DNA of 64,000 nucleotides, taken from contig JAZNPF010000035.1 in the NCBI GenBank assembly GCA_045589495.1, forward strand, positions 1-64,000, written 5' to 3'. The notes below the pieces were generated by a model. The model was not told where the DNA came from. It made no database searches and saw only the letters and a list, made by a program, of their open reading frames with translations. The first letter of the stretch is position 1. Every line of letters starts with the position of its first letter. The position numbers and the translations under genes were made by a program. Positions 6,438 to 14,150 of this stretch are shown here, in pieces. This DNA comes from SIG455 sp045589495 (GTDB lineage: Bacteria; Bacillota; Clostridia; UMGS1810).

Positions 6438-6466
6438 TTGAACTTTTGTTCAAAGTGTTATATAAT
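6438..6466 (+). promoter_or_regulatory. Rightward promoter of the CI-type repressor with overlapping operator
   Basis: TTGAAC (6438-6443), 17 nt and TATAAT (6461-6466) form a good promoter. The -35 hexamer is one arm of the dyad TTGAAC-TTTT-GTTCAA (6438-6453), so the repressor or Cro-like protein would compete directly with RNA polymerase. The arms are arranged inversely and with a 4-nt centre relative to the other three dyads, so it may be a distinct site type. Confidence 0.7.
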
Positions 6467-6498
6467 ATACACATTAGAAACACGAAAGGAGTATGGTC

Positions 6499-7161
6499 GT
6501 GAAGAAATATACTACTGCCGATAGACTAAAGCAACTTATGTCTGAACGCAATTTAAAACAAATTGACATATTACAACTCTGCAAACCTTATTGCGAAAAA
6601 TATAATGTTAAATTAGGAAAAAACGATTTAAGTCAGTATGTAAACGGTAAGAACACACCAGGTCAAGACAAATTAACTATTTTGGCCCTTGCTCTCCATG
6701 TAGAAGAAACTTGGCTTATGGGATATGAAATTGGCTTTTCTGACACGGATTTATCCAAATACGGAATAAGACCCATTAAAACAAAAAAATTCCCCATGTT
6801 AGGGGAAATTGCGTGTGGAGAGCCGATTTATGCTGACCAAGACTATGAAACATATGTAGAAGCAAGTAGCGATATAAATGCCGATTTTTGCGTTACTGCT
6901 AAAGGTGACAGTATGATAAATGCACGCATATTTGATGGTGATATTATTTTTATACATTCTCAGCCTGATGTAGACAATGGCGAAATCGCTGCAGTAATCA
7001 TAGAAGATACCGTAACGCTTAAAAGAGTATATAAATATCCTGACCGTTTAGAACTTCGACCGGAAAATCCAACACATCGTGTTCAGAACTATGAAGGTGA
7101 AGAACTTAATCAAATTAGAATTTTAGGAAAAGCAGTTGCATTTCAGAGTTATGTTAGATAA
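6499..7161 (+). CDS. CI/LexA-type phage repressor (XRE HTH plus S24 peptidase)
   Basis: The GTG at 6499 is preferred because AAAGGAG lies 7 nt upstream. An ATG at 6493 is only 1 nt from that site. The 220-residue protein has an N-terminal HTH (TADRLKQLMSERNLKQIDIL...) and a C-terminal S24 autoprotease: cleavage site region GEIACGEP near 105-107, catalytic Ser in AKGDSM (138) and Lys in VTLKRVY (175). It should bind the GTTCAA/TTGAAC operators to keep lysogeny and self-cleave when RecA filaments form. It is the first gene of the rightward lysogeny transcript. Confidence 0.92.
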   Translation: MKKYTTADRLKQLMSERNLKQIDILQLCKPYCEKYNVKLGKNDLSQYVNGKNTPGQDKLTILALALHVEETWLMGYEIGFSDTDLSKYGIRPIKTKKFPMLGEIACGEPIYADQDYETYVEASSDINADFCVTAKGDSMINARIFDGDIIFIHSQPDVDNGEIAAVIIEDTVTLKRVYKYPDRLELRPENPTHRVQNYEGEELNQIRILGKAVAFQSYVR

Positions 7162-7178
7162 TTTCAAAAGGTGATATT

Positions 7179-8099
7179 ATGAAAATATTAAAAATAATCT
7201 TTACTGTACTATGGTTAACATACTGTTTAACCGACATATCAAAAATCGCTTCACGATACCATCCTTTTGAGTGGTTCATTATAATTTATTTTGCCATTGC
7301 TCCATTTATATGGTATTGGGTAATCAAAAAAATTATAAACAAACGAAAGAAACGTGCCATGTTCGAAGAATCGTCTGTAAAAGAAGAGTCCTCAATTAAA
7401 ACGTCAGACGATACACCATGTAAAACTGGCATAAAATCCACCACCGCTGAACCTGATATTATACAAACAGATGTTTCATTCATAATAGCAGATAACACTA
7501 TTCACAAATCGGATGGTTCAGATATTACTGATAATGATATACCAACATTAATAGAACTTAGTTATAAAGATGCAATTGAAAGAGAACAAAACTCCCCGTA
7601 TAAACGCACGGAACGGGAAGAAGAATTATCGTTTCAATTTGAGATGAACCACTATGAAGAAATTACTAAACGAACAAATAATTTTGAAAGTTGCCGTGAT
7701 GATGCATATTCTGAAAATAATATAGATAAAAAGATTCAACTACTTCAAAAAGCAATTATAGAATTTGAGAAATCAAAAAAATGGTTTTATCGTACAAAAG
7801 GCGGAACAATATACTTTCAGGATAATTACGAACGAATGCATAATTCATCAAGCAATTGTTTCTCCTACATTGACTCAGTACAAAGTTTATTAAATAGTTC
7901 CTTTACAAAGAAAAACATAATTATACCTACAATATTAGAACTGGCTTCAACTCCACCGGGAATTTTACAGAAAGATATCTATAAACATATGCCTGATATA
8001 TCAAGGTCAGACATACAGAAAACAATTAAAGAATTAGAATCAGATAACCAAATTACACGTACAAAAGAATCAAGCACATATAGAATTATAAAAAAATAA
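7179..8099 (+). CDS. Membrane-anchored protein with C-terminal winged helix, unknown (prophage)
   Basis: This 306-residue protein follows the repressor gene by 17 nt and has an AAAGGTG site. Residues 3-20 and 28-48 are two hydrophobic segments followed by a basic stop (KKIINKRKKR). A low-complexity linker follows (to about residue 130), then a helical region. The C-terminal 70 residues (PTILELASTPPGILQKDIYK ... ARSDI-like HTH ... KESSTYRIIKK) resemble a winged helix. Co-expression with the repressor suggests a lysogenic function such as superinfection exclusion, but no family is recognised. Confidence 0.6.
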   Translation: MKILKIIFTVLWLTYCLTDISKIASRYHPFEWFIIIYFAIAPFIWYWVIKKIINKRKKRAMFEESSVKEESSIKTSDDTPCKTGIKSTTAEPDIIQTDVSFIIADNTIHKSDGSDITDNDIPTLIELSYKDAIEREQNSPYKRTEREEELSFQFEMNHYEEITKRTNNFESCRDDAYSENNIDKKIQLLQKAIIEFEKSKKWFYRTKGGTIYFQDNYERMHNSSSNCFSYIDSVQSLLNSSFTKKNIIIPTILELASTPPGILQKDIYKHMPDISRSDIQKTIKELESDNQITRTKESSTYRIIKK

Positions 8100-8101
8100 C
8101 C

Positions 8102-8130
8102 CCCAACCGTTGGCGCGGTCAGGGGTTGCA
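8102..8130. other. Strong hairpin after the lysogeny genes
   Basis: AACCCCC...AGGGGTT encloses ACCG...CGGT directly after the stop at 8099. There is no adjoining T-run, so it is a structured 3' end or weak terminator rather than a canonical one. Confidence 0.4.
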
Positions 8131-8137
8131 AACCAAT

Positions 8138-8193
8138 ATTAAGGAATATTGATTCACGAATCACCAAATTCAGTATATCATATATTCCTTAAT
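8138..8193. repeat. Inverted repeat upstream of the integrase gene
   Basis: ATTAAGGAATAT (8138-8149) is exactly inverted at 8182-8193 (ATATTCCTTAAT), 32 nt apart, and a related AGGAATATAC follows at 8217. Position and symmetry suggest binding sites for the integrase or excisionase, or an RNA stem that controls int expression. Confidence 0.45.
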
Positions 8194-8229
8194 TTTGCAA
8201 GTATTTTACAAAAGAAAGGAATATACTGT

Positions 8230-9282
8230 ATGAAATTACCTAATGGGTATGGTTCCGTTTATAAATTGCCCGGAAACAGAAGAAAACCTTGGACGATAAG
8301 AATAACTATATCCCACAAAGAAGGAAATGATGGAAAAGTCCATTGGAAGTACAAATATTTAGGATACTACGAGAGCAAAAGCGATGCATTAATTGCGCTC
8401 GCCCACTTCAACGAAAATCCATATGATATAGATGCCAACAAAATAACATTTGCTGAAGTCTTTAAAAAATGGTCTGCAGAGCATTATCCCAAAATATCAA
8501 AATCAAATATTAACGGTTATAATGCCGCTTATAATCTATGTGCTGCAATTGAAAATATTCGTTTTAACGAAATACGCAAGCAACACCTTCAGACAGTAGT
8601 AGATGAATGCGAAAAAAACTACCCCACCTTAAAGAAACTAAAAGTTTTATACTCCAGCCTTTATAAATTTGCATTGCAAAACGACATTTGTTCAAAAGAT
8701 TATTCTCAATTTGTAGATATTAAACAGTATAAAGACCGCAACCCCAATTCAGTTAAGAGGTCACCATTCAACGATGCAGAAATTAAAACTATTTGGAAGT
8801 GGAATAATTCCAACGAATATTTTAGTGTTATACTAATGTTAATTTACTCCGGTGTAAGAATTGGTGAACTGTTAGATTTAAAAAAAGATAATGTAAATAT
8901 AGATGAACAATGGTTTGATGTTATTTCATCTAAAACAGATGCGGGTGTTCGTAAAGTGCCAATTGCAAAAAAAGTTTTACCATTTTTCAAATACTGGTTA
9001 AATAAAAATGATTGTGAATACCTTTTATCTACACCTAATGGAAATCATTTTGATTATCGCAATTATTATGATTCATATTGGAAACCCTTAGTCGAGCAAA
9101 TAGGAATGGCACATCACCGTCCCCATGATACAAGGCATACTTGTATAAGTATGCTAACAACTGCCGGTGTAGACGATAGAATCATAAAGAAGATTGTTGG
9201 CCACAGTGGTCAATCAGTAACAGAAACCGTATATACACATTTGGAAATTCAACTTTTAATTGATTCAATTAACTTAATATAA
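8230..9282 (+). CDS. int: Tyrosine-family site-specific integrase
   Basis: The ATG at 8230 follows AAAGAAAGG; a longer frame to 8149 has no ribosome binding site. The 350-residue protein has an N-terminal arm-binding domain (GYGSVYKLPGNRRKPWTIRI), a SAM-like core-binding domain (about 70-160) and a catalytic domain. Catalytic residues are visible: Arg210 (YSGVRIGELL), Lys235 (SSKTDAG), His299 and Arg302 (HDTRHT), His325 (VGHSG) and Tyr335 (VYTHLE). It integrates and excises this element. It lies about 0.9 kb from rpsI, near the presumed attachment site. Confidence 0.95.
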   Translation: MKLPNGYGSVYKLPGNRRKPWTIRITISHKEGNDGKVHWKYKYLGYYESKSDALIALAHFNENPYDIDANKITFAEVFKKWSAEHYPKISKSNINGYNAAYNLCAAIENIRFNEIRKQHLQTVVDECEKNYPTLKKLKVLYSSLYKFALQNDICSKDYSQFVDIKQYKDRNPNSVKRSPFNDAEIKTIWKWNNSNEYFSVILMLIYSGVRIGELLDLKKDNVNIDEQWFDVISSKTDAGVRKVPIAKKVLPFFKYWLNKNDCEYLLSTPNGNHFDYRNYYDSYWKPLVEQIGMAHHRPHDTRHTCISMLTTAGVDDRIIKKIVGHSGQSVTETVYTHLEIQLLIDSINLI

Positions 9283-9439
9283 TAACTCAATATAATGGTA
9301 GAGGTTAATAAAGAAGTATCTTCTACAAGATTAGAAATAGTTTTAATTTGCGTTTCGTCATTTACGCTACAATATGGGTAAAATTAAAATTAAAAAAATA
9401 ACAGGGAGTTGTATATCATAAATGCAACTCCCTTAATGT

Positions 9440-10006
9440 TTAGTTTTTATCACATAGTGTGATTATTAAATCATTATATTTGTTGTAAACCTGTTTGCAA
9501 ATTTCAAAAAGATATATAAATTCCGTGTTTTGTGTTTTAGTTTCAATTATTTCGCAAAAATAATTGAAACCACCGGATTCTCCTTCGATTCTATCAATCC
9601 AATATGCATTATCATCCCAAACAAAATCGTCTGTCCAAATACTGTTTCCATTTTCGTCTGTTGGCATGAGTGGCTTTCCGTCTAATATAATATTATAGTC
9701 GCAACGTCCTTCAGCCAATGTATAATGCTTTGTATTATTATAAATAGAGTGTAGAATATTAAAAAACTTATCATTCCAAAAAATCTTTTTAATCCTGTTA
9801 TAAGAAAAATTAAATTCATTTATTATCCATTCTCTTAATGCTCCTGCAGAAAAAATATAATCATAATATTTTTCGAATATATTCTCACACGAATCAACTG
9901 ATTGAAGTTTAATAAATTTTGGCGTAACAATATTATCAAAAAATTCTTTAGATTTTTTATACCCAAACGGTGTATTCTTAATTATTTTAATTTCTTCTTT
10001 TTTCAT
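9440..10006 (-). CDS. Unknown cargo protein between integrase and attachment site
   Basis: This 188-residue protein starts at 10006 (MKKEEIKIIKNTPFGYKKSK), 8 nt after AGAGG. The frame's TTG at 10021 is too close to that site. It is rich in aromatic residues and Asn (WIINEFNFSYNRIKKIFWND, DDFVWDDNAYWIDRIEGESG) with no membrane segment or known catalytic motif. It is very AT-rich, transcribed toward the integrase, and occupies the position where temperate elements carry accessory or defence genes. I do not recognise a family. Confidence 0.6.
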   Translation of the reverse strand: MKKEEIKIIKNTPFGYKKSKEFFDNIVTPKFIKLQSVDSCENIFEKYYDYIFSAGALREWIINEFNFSYNRIKKIFWNDKFFNILHSIYNNTKHYTLAEGRCDYNIILDGKPLMPTDENGNSIWTDDFVWDDNAYWIDRIEGESGGFNYFCEIIETKTQNTEFIYLFEICKQVYNKYNDLIITLCDKN

Positions 10007-10074
10007 TGGTTTACCTCTCAAATTAAAAACGAGAACATCATATCAATATTTATATAATATGCCAAGATTTTATT

Positions 10075-10135
10075 GTGCCCTAATTTGTAAGCAACGTGTA
10101 GGCAACGTGTAAGAAACTTCACGAAAATGCAAGAA
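10075..10135. other. Probable attachment region at the prophage/host boundary
   Basis: Two direct copies of GCAACGTGTA (10091-10100 and 10102-10111) and two ATGCAA motifs (near 10126 and 10136) lie between the cargo gene and the rpsI terminator. Such repeats resemble integrase arm sites. The core crossover cannot be fixed because the other end of the element is outside the window. Confidence 0.4.
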
Positions 10136-10140
10136 GATGC

Positions 10141-10176
10141 AAAAAGCGGAAACCGCTGAACTTGTGGGTTTCCGCC
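10141..10176 (-). terminator. Terminator of the rplM-rpsI operon
   Basis: Read on the minus strand, GCGGAAACC (10175-10167) pairs with GGTTTCCGC (10154-10146) and is followed by TTTTT (10145-10141). Confidence 0.85.
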
Positions 10177-10195
10177 TTGTTTTGTATTGATAAAA

Positions 10196-10582
10196 TTAAC
10201 GTTTGCTGAACTGGGGAGCTCTTCTTGCTGCTTTGAGACCGTATTTCTTTCTTTCTTTCATTCTTGGGTCACGTGTTAAGTAACCTTCAGCTTTAAGAGT
10301 TGCTCTGAAAGAATCGTCAACGCTCAAAAGTGCACGAGCGATACCGTGTCTTACAGCACCTGCCTGACCGGTAAAGCCACCGCCTGTTACTTTACATACA
10401 ACGTCAAATTTACCGAGTGTATCTGTAGCAACGAGGGGCTGTCTTACGATAACTTTAAGTGTTTCAAGACCGAAATATTCATCAATAGTTCTGTCGTTTA
10501 TGGTGATAACACCGGTACCGGGTACCAGTCTTACTCTTGCGATAGATTTTTTTCTTCTACCGGTTCCGTATAATTCTGCCAT
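10196..10582 (-). CDS. rpsI: 30S ribosomal protein S9
   Basis: This 128-residue protein begins MAELYGTGRRKKSIARVRLV and ends APQFSKR. The conserved basic SKR tail reaches the P-site tRNA. It is full length for bacterial S9. It follows rplM by 16 nt in the standard two-gene operon. Its 3' end faces the integrated element, which may use this region as attachment site. Confidence 0.98.
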   Translation of the reverse strand: MAELYGTGRRKKSIARVRLVPGTGVITINDRTIDEYFGLETLKVIVRQPLVATDTLGKFDVVCKVTGGGFTGQAGAVRHGIARALLSVDDSFRATLKAEGYLTRDPRMKERKKYGLKAARRAPQFSKR

Positions 10583-10598
10583 TGTTTATGCCTCCTCC

Positions 10599-11036
10599 TT
10601 ATTTAATTTCGCCTGTGTACATTTCAGGCTTCTGTGCAGCGTGGTCGTGATTTTCACCTTTATACACTCTGAGTCTTGTGAGTGATTTTGCGCCCACTGT
10701 GTTTTTGGGGAGCATGCCTTTAATGGCAATTTCCATAGCTCTTTCGGGTTTTTCAGCCATCAATTTTTTGTAGCTGATTTCTTTCAGACCGCCGATATAA
10801 CCGGTGTGATATCTGTGGAATTTCTGATCAAGTTTTTTACCTGTAAGGATAGCCTTGTCAGCGTTTAAGATGATTACGAAATCACCGCAGTCCACATGAG
10901 GAGTGAAAGTAGGTTTATTTTTACCGCGGAGAATTGAAGCAGCAGCGCTTGCAACTCTACCGAGCGGTTTGTCAGTTGCATCAATGATGTACCATTTTCT
11001 TTCCACTTCGGCGGGTTTAATCATGAATGTACTCAT
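10599..11036 (-). CDS. rplM: 50S ribosomal protein L13
   Basis: This 145-residue protein begins MSTFMIKPAEVERKWYIIDA and includes the L13 signature region (MLPKNTVGAKSLTRLRVYKG). It is an early-assembly large-subunit protein. GGAGG lies upstream of the ATG at 11036, and a consensus promoter lies 45 nt further up. It is first in the rplM-rpsI operon. Confidence 0.98.
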   Translation of the reverse strand: MSTFMIKPAEVERKWYIIDATDKPLGRVASAAASILRGKNKPTFTPHVDCGDFVIILNADKAILTGKKLDQKFHRYHTGYIGGLKEISYKKLMAEKPERAMEIAIKGMLPKNTVGAKSLTRLRVYKGENHDHAAQKPEMYTGEIK

Positions 11037-11080
11037 TTTTGTTTACCTCCGTTTTTTCGTTTCTTATTTCAACTCTTGCT

Positions 11081-11109
11081 ATTTTAATACAACTTAAAAT
11101 GTTTGTCAA
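11081..11109 (-). promoter_or_regulatory. Promoter of rplM-rpsI
   Basis: On the minus strand, TTGACA (11109-11104), 17 nt and TAAAAT (11086-11081) lie about 45 nt before the L13 start codon. Confidence 0.8.
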
Positions 11110-11241
11110 TACTTTTTTTCAAAAAATTTAATTCTTCCTTTACAAACTCTTGTTTTCTCTGTTTTTCTCTTATTTGCTCTCTTATTCTCACTTTCTATTT
11201 TCATATTTTTTGTAAATAAAATGGTTTTTTTCGTTATAATA

Positions 11242-11270
11242 TTGATTTTTCCCATTCCTTTTTATATAAT
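11242..11270 (+). promoter_or_regulatory. Promoter of the 11302 membrane protein gene
   Basis: TTGATT (11242-11247), 17 nt and TATAAT (11265-11270) lie 32 nt before the start codon. Confidence 0.7.
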
Positions 11271-11301
11271 GTATATATGTTTTTGAAAGGATGGTTTTCA
11301 A

Positions 11302-11862
11302 ATGGGCAAATTTACAAATCCTTATATTCTTGCACTTAAACTTTTTGGTATTCAACTTATAATTGTTTTTGCGTCGGTTATGCTGATGCCTACTTTTTAT
11401 TCTCTTATTGATTCAAACGGCGGAATGAAAGTTTACAGCAGTATCACCGCACTTATTTTTCTTTCATCTTATTATTCCAGGGTGTGGGAGGCTGGTAAAA
11501 AAGATGCCAAACACGTAAAAGTATACAACAAACACAATGATGACAAAATTGCACTTGATAGCAAAAAATCCGTTCTAATCGGTGTGCTTGCCGCAATACC
11601 AAACATAATTGCGCTGATTGCATTGATAATATCGTCTGCATCGGGTCTGACGAATGTGTTCTATCGCATATTGCAGAGCACTTTTATGGGTTGGCTTGGA
11701 AATGACAACCTTACTTATATACCAAACTGCGTTATCGTAACGATTATACCAATACTCCTTACAATCCCTGCTTACATCGCAGGTACAAAAGAGTTTTCTA
11801 TCACAGAAAAATATCTCCCCAAAATAATTTACAAAAAAAAGCCAAAGAAAAAGAATAAATAG
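11302..11862 (+). CDS. Polytopic membrane protein, unknown function
   Basis: This 186-residue protein has four hydrophobic segments (about residues 10-32, 43-58, 88-110 and 140-160), a charged cytoplasmic loop rich in Lys and Asp (WEAGKKDAKHVKVYNKHNDD) and a very basic tail (KKKPKKKNK). GAAAGG lies 9 nt before the ATG. It is preceded by its own promoter and followed by a hairpin that overlaps the cwlD ribosome binding site. No family is recognised. Confidence 0.7.
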   Translation: MGKFTNPYILALKLFGIQLIIVFASVMLMPTFYSLIDSNGGMKVYSSITALIFLSSYYSRVWEAGKKDAKHVKVYNKHNDDKIALDSKKSVLIGVLAAIPNIIALIALIISSASGLTNVFYRILQSTFMGWLGNDNLTYIPNCVIVTIIPILLTIPAYIAGTKEFSITEKYLPKIIYKKKPKKKNK

Positions 11863-11878
11863 CAAAAACAAAAAATAT

Positions 11879-11910
11879 CCTTGTAATATCTGATATTACA
11901 AGGAGTTTTT
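11879..11910 (+). promoter_or_regulatory. Hairpin spanning the cwlD ribosome binding site
   Basis: CCTTGTAATAT (11879-11889) is perfectly inverted at 11893-11903 with a 3-nt loop, and the second arm contains the AAGG of the cwlD AAGGAG site. The T-run that follows (11906-11912) also gives it terminator character for the upstream gene. Confidence 0.6.
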
Positions 11911-11912
11911 TT

Positions 11913-12602
11913 ATGATACTGATTTTTAAACGTTCCAATTTATGTATAATGGCTCTTTCTGTTATTCTCTCTGTTGCCACCGTAAATATGATTAACCGCG
12001 CTGACATTGTGCCTGCAAACGCAGTCCCCGTATCCGATAAAGTAATCGTGCTTGATGCGGGCCACGGTGCCGGTGACGGCGGTGCGGTAGGCATAAGCGG
12101 TATCGCAGAAAAAGAAATCAATCTCAAAATTGCGTTAAGACTGCAAAAACTTTTAGAGCAAACGGGAGCAACCGTTATAGTAACCCGTGCCGATGACACC
12201 CCTATAGCAGAGAGCAAGCGAAGCGATATGAGGTTGCGGAAAAATATAAAAGAAACGTCATCTGCTGACATTTTTGTAAGCATACACATGAATAAATTTC
12301 CGCAGGCAAAATACAGCGGTGCACAGGTGTTTTACTCACCTGACGAAAAAAGCAAGGCTCTTGGCGAGGCAATCCAAACCTCTATGCGCGATATTTTAAA
12401 CCCCACCAACAACCGTGTGGCAAAAAAAGCGGACGATTCCATATACATATTAAAACAAAGTGATGTTCCGTCCGTAATAGTCGAGTGCGGATTTTTGTCA
12501 AATCCCGAGGAAGAGGCACTCCTTACTCAATCGGACTATCAGGACAAAGTGGCGTGGTCCGTATACGCCGGCATCACGTCGTACTTTGATAATCAGAAAT
12601 AA
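11913..12602 (+). CDS. cwlD: N-acetylmuramoyl-L-alanine amidase CwlD
   Basis: This 229-residue protein has an N-terminal signal/anchor segment (about residues 8-28) and an Amidase_3 zinc hydrolase domain. Zinc and catalytic motifs are seen in VIVLDAGHGAGDGG (His), AEKEINLKIA (Glu), DIFVSIHMNKF (His) and VIVECGFLSN (catalytic Glu). The short length without binding repeats matches CwlD, which with PdaA makes muramic-delta-lactam in the spore cortex. The start is set by AGGAG 7 nt upstream, inside a hairpin. It is followed by an unrelated-looking gene after 16 nt. Confidence 0.85.
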   Translation: MILIFKRSNLCIMALSVILSVATVNMINRADIVPANAVPVSDKVIVLDAGHGAGDGGAVGISGIAEKEINLKIALRLQKLLEQTGATVIVTRADDTPIAESKRSDMRLRKNIKETSSADIFVSIHMNKFPQAKYSGAQVFYSPDEKSKALGEAIQTSMRDILNPTNNRVAKKADDSIYILKQSDVPSVIVECGFLSNPEEEALLTQSDYQDKVAWSVYAGITSYFDNQK

Positions 12603-12618
12603 TCAGGCGGGGGTATGT

Positions 12619-13509
12619 ATGGCTGAAAGGAATTTTGAAATTATACAAAACGGCATATCGGGAAACATATCGGTAAACAACGATAACGGAATCTCAGTCG
12701 ATATGAACATAAGACTTGATGAACCTTTGCCCGATACTGATGTTATAAAACTCAACCTTATTTCATCAACCTGTCCCAACTCACCGATAAACTGCGGCAC
12801 TGCGCAAATGGACGGAAATATGTTCCGTTTAATAAAGACTTTCAGCATCTTCCAGGATGTTGATAAGGCTGAAATCATACGCAAAAATGCTTATACGGAA
12901 AATTCAATCGTTCTTGCCACCGTATGTTTTACAGAGAAACCAAAAGTTGATAATATCGAATACGAAATACAACTTGACGAAGCACAGAGCAAACTTTTGT
13001 ATCTTGAGCAAAACCCTGCGTATAAATCGTATCTTCTGGAAGCAGATGAACTTAAATCACCTTTGGAAAATGCCGCAGACGCGCTTGAGAATCTGCGGCT
13101 GACACTTTCTGCAGGAAATATTGACAATGCCCCTGAAAAAATAATGAACACCATACGGAAATCCGCGAACGAATATGAACCCGTCACAGACGGTCTGCCG
13201 TTTGAATTTGTATGGTACAAAATAACATCATTAAAACCGATTGCGGAGGTTTCATCATTCTACCATATTATAAATACAGACAGCGTAATTGATTGCTTTT
13301 TAAAATATGGGCATTATCTTCTGGGCATAAAAAAAGATGATGACGTTATATGCTTTGCAATCCCTGCAGATATAGGCGCACCAATACCAATAAGCCATAT
13401 TGACGACTGCACAGTATATGTCCGTCCCCCGGATTCACCGTTTGAATACTGCACAGTATGTGTAGCTTTTGAACCTGACGGTCAGTATTTTACTATGATT
13501 TGTGAATGA
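12619..13509 (+). CDS. Unknown protein, 296 residues
   Basis: The ATG at 12619 (MAERNFEIIQNGISGNISVN) is chosen because AGGCGG lies just upstream; the open frame to 12586 overlaps cwlD. The protein has a beta-rich N-terminal half (about 1-125), a helical middle (SKLLYLEQNPAYKSYLLEAD ... ENAADALENLRLT) and a C-terminal domain (WYKITSLKPIAEVSSFYHII ... YVRPPDSPFEYCTVCVAFEP). There is no signal peptide or catalytic motif. It sits between cwlD and coaE. I do not recognise a family. Confidence 0.7.
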   Translation: MAERNFEIIQNGISGNISVNNDNGISVDMNIRLDEPLPDTDVIKLNLISSTCPNSPINCGTAQMDGNMFRLIKTFSIFQDVDKAEIIRKNAYTENSIVLATVCFTEKPKVDNIEYEIQLDEAQSKLLYLEQNPAYKSYLLEADELKSPLENAADALENLRLTLSAGNIDNAPEKIMNTIRKSANEYEPVTDGLPFEFVWYKITSLKPIAEVSSFYHIINTDSVIDCFLKYGHYLLGIKKDDDVICFAIPADIGAPIPISHIDDCTVYVRPPDSPFEYCTVCVAFEPDGQYFTMICE

Positions 13510-13568
13510 TTCAAAATTACAGTAGATATTTTTTCCGTTTTATGATATACTTGCATTGAGGTGAGATT

Positions 13569-14150
13569 ATGATTGCAGGTATCACAGGCCGTTCAGGTTC
13601 AGGGAAATCGTATGTTTCAAAAATTTTTGAGCGTTGCGGTTTTACCGTTATAGATTTAGACGCCGTATCGCGCGATGTGGCTGAATCAGGTTCTGCGTGC
13701 CTTGGTGAGATTACTGCGTTTTTTGGAACAGATATCCTGCTCCCCGATGGTGCTCTTAACCGACGTGCACTTGGCGAGATTGTATTTAACAATGAAGAAA
13801 AACTTAAAAAACTAAACTCCATCACGCATAAATACATACTGGATAAGATGGAGGGTATCATAGCAGAAACAGATGGTGATATTTTAATAGATGCGCCTCT
13901 TTTGTTTGAGGCTGAACTTGATAAAAGATGCGATTTTACCATTGGCATAATTGCCGATGATGATGTCCTTATAAAGCGCATTTGTGAGCGTGACGGAATA
14001 TCTTATCAAACCGCTAAAGCAAGACTTTCAAAGCAGAAAGACAATGATTTTTTCATCAAAAACTGTACTTATATAATAGAAAACAACTCATCTTGCCATG
14101 ATCTTGAACAAAAGACAATGGAAATTATCCGGAAAGGAAATGATTTATAA
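13569..14150 (+). CDS. coaE: Dephospho-CoA kinase
   Basis: This 193-residue kinase begins MIAGITGRSGSGKSYVSKIF. The P-loop GRSGSGKS is at residues 7-14, DLDAVSRDV follows, and the lid region CERDGISYQTAKARLSKQ is present. It catalyses the last step of CoA synthesis, ATP-dependent 3'-phosphorylation of dephospho-CoA. GAGGTGAG precedes the ATG. The stop overlaps the uppP start (TAATG). The earlier step, coaD, is also in this window at 50 kb. Confidence 0.95.
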   Translation: MIAGITGRSGSGKSYVSKIFERCGFTVIDLDAVSRDVAESGSACLGEITAFFGTDILLPDGALNRRALGEIVFNNEEKLKKLNSITHKYILDKMEGIIAETDGDILIDAPLLFEAELDKRCDFTIGIIADDDVLIKRICERDGISYQTAKARLSKQKDNDFFIKNCTYIIENNSSCHDLEQKTMEIIRKGNDL

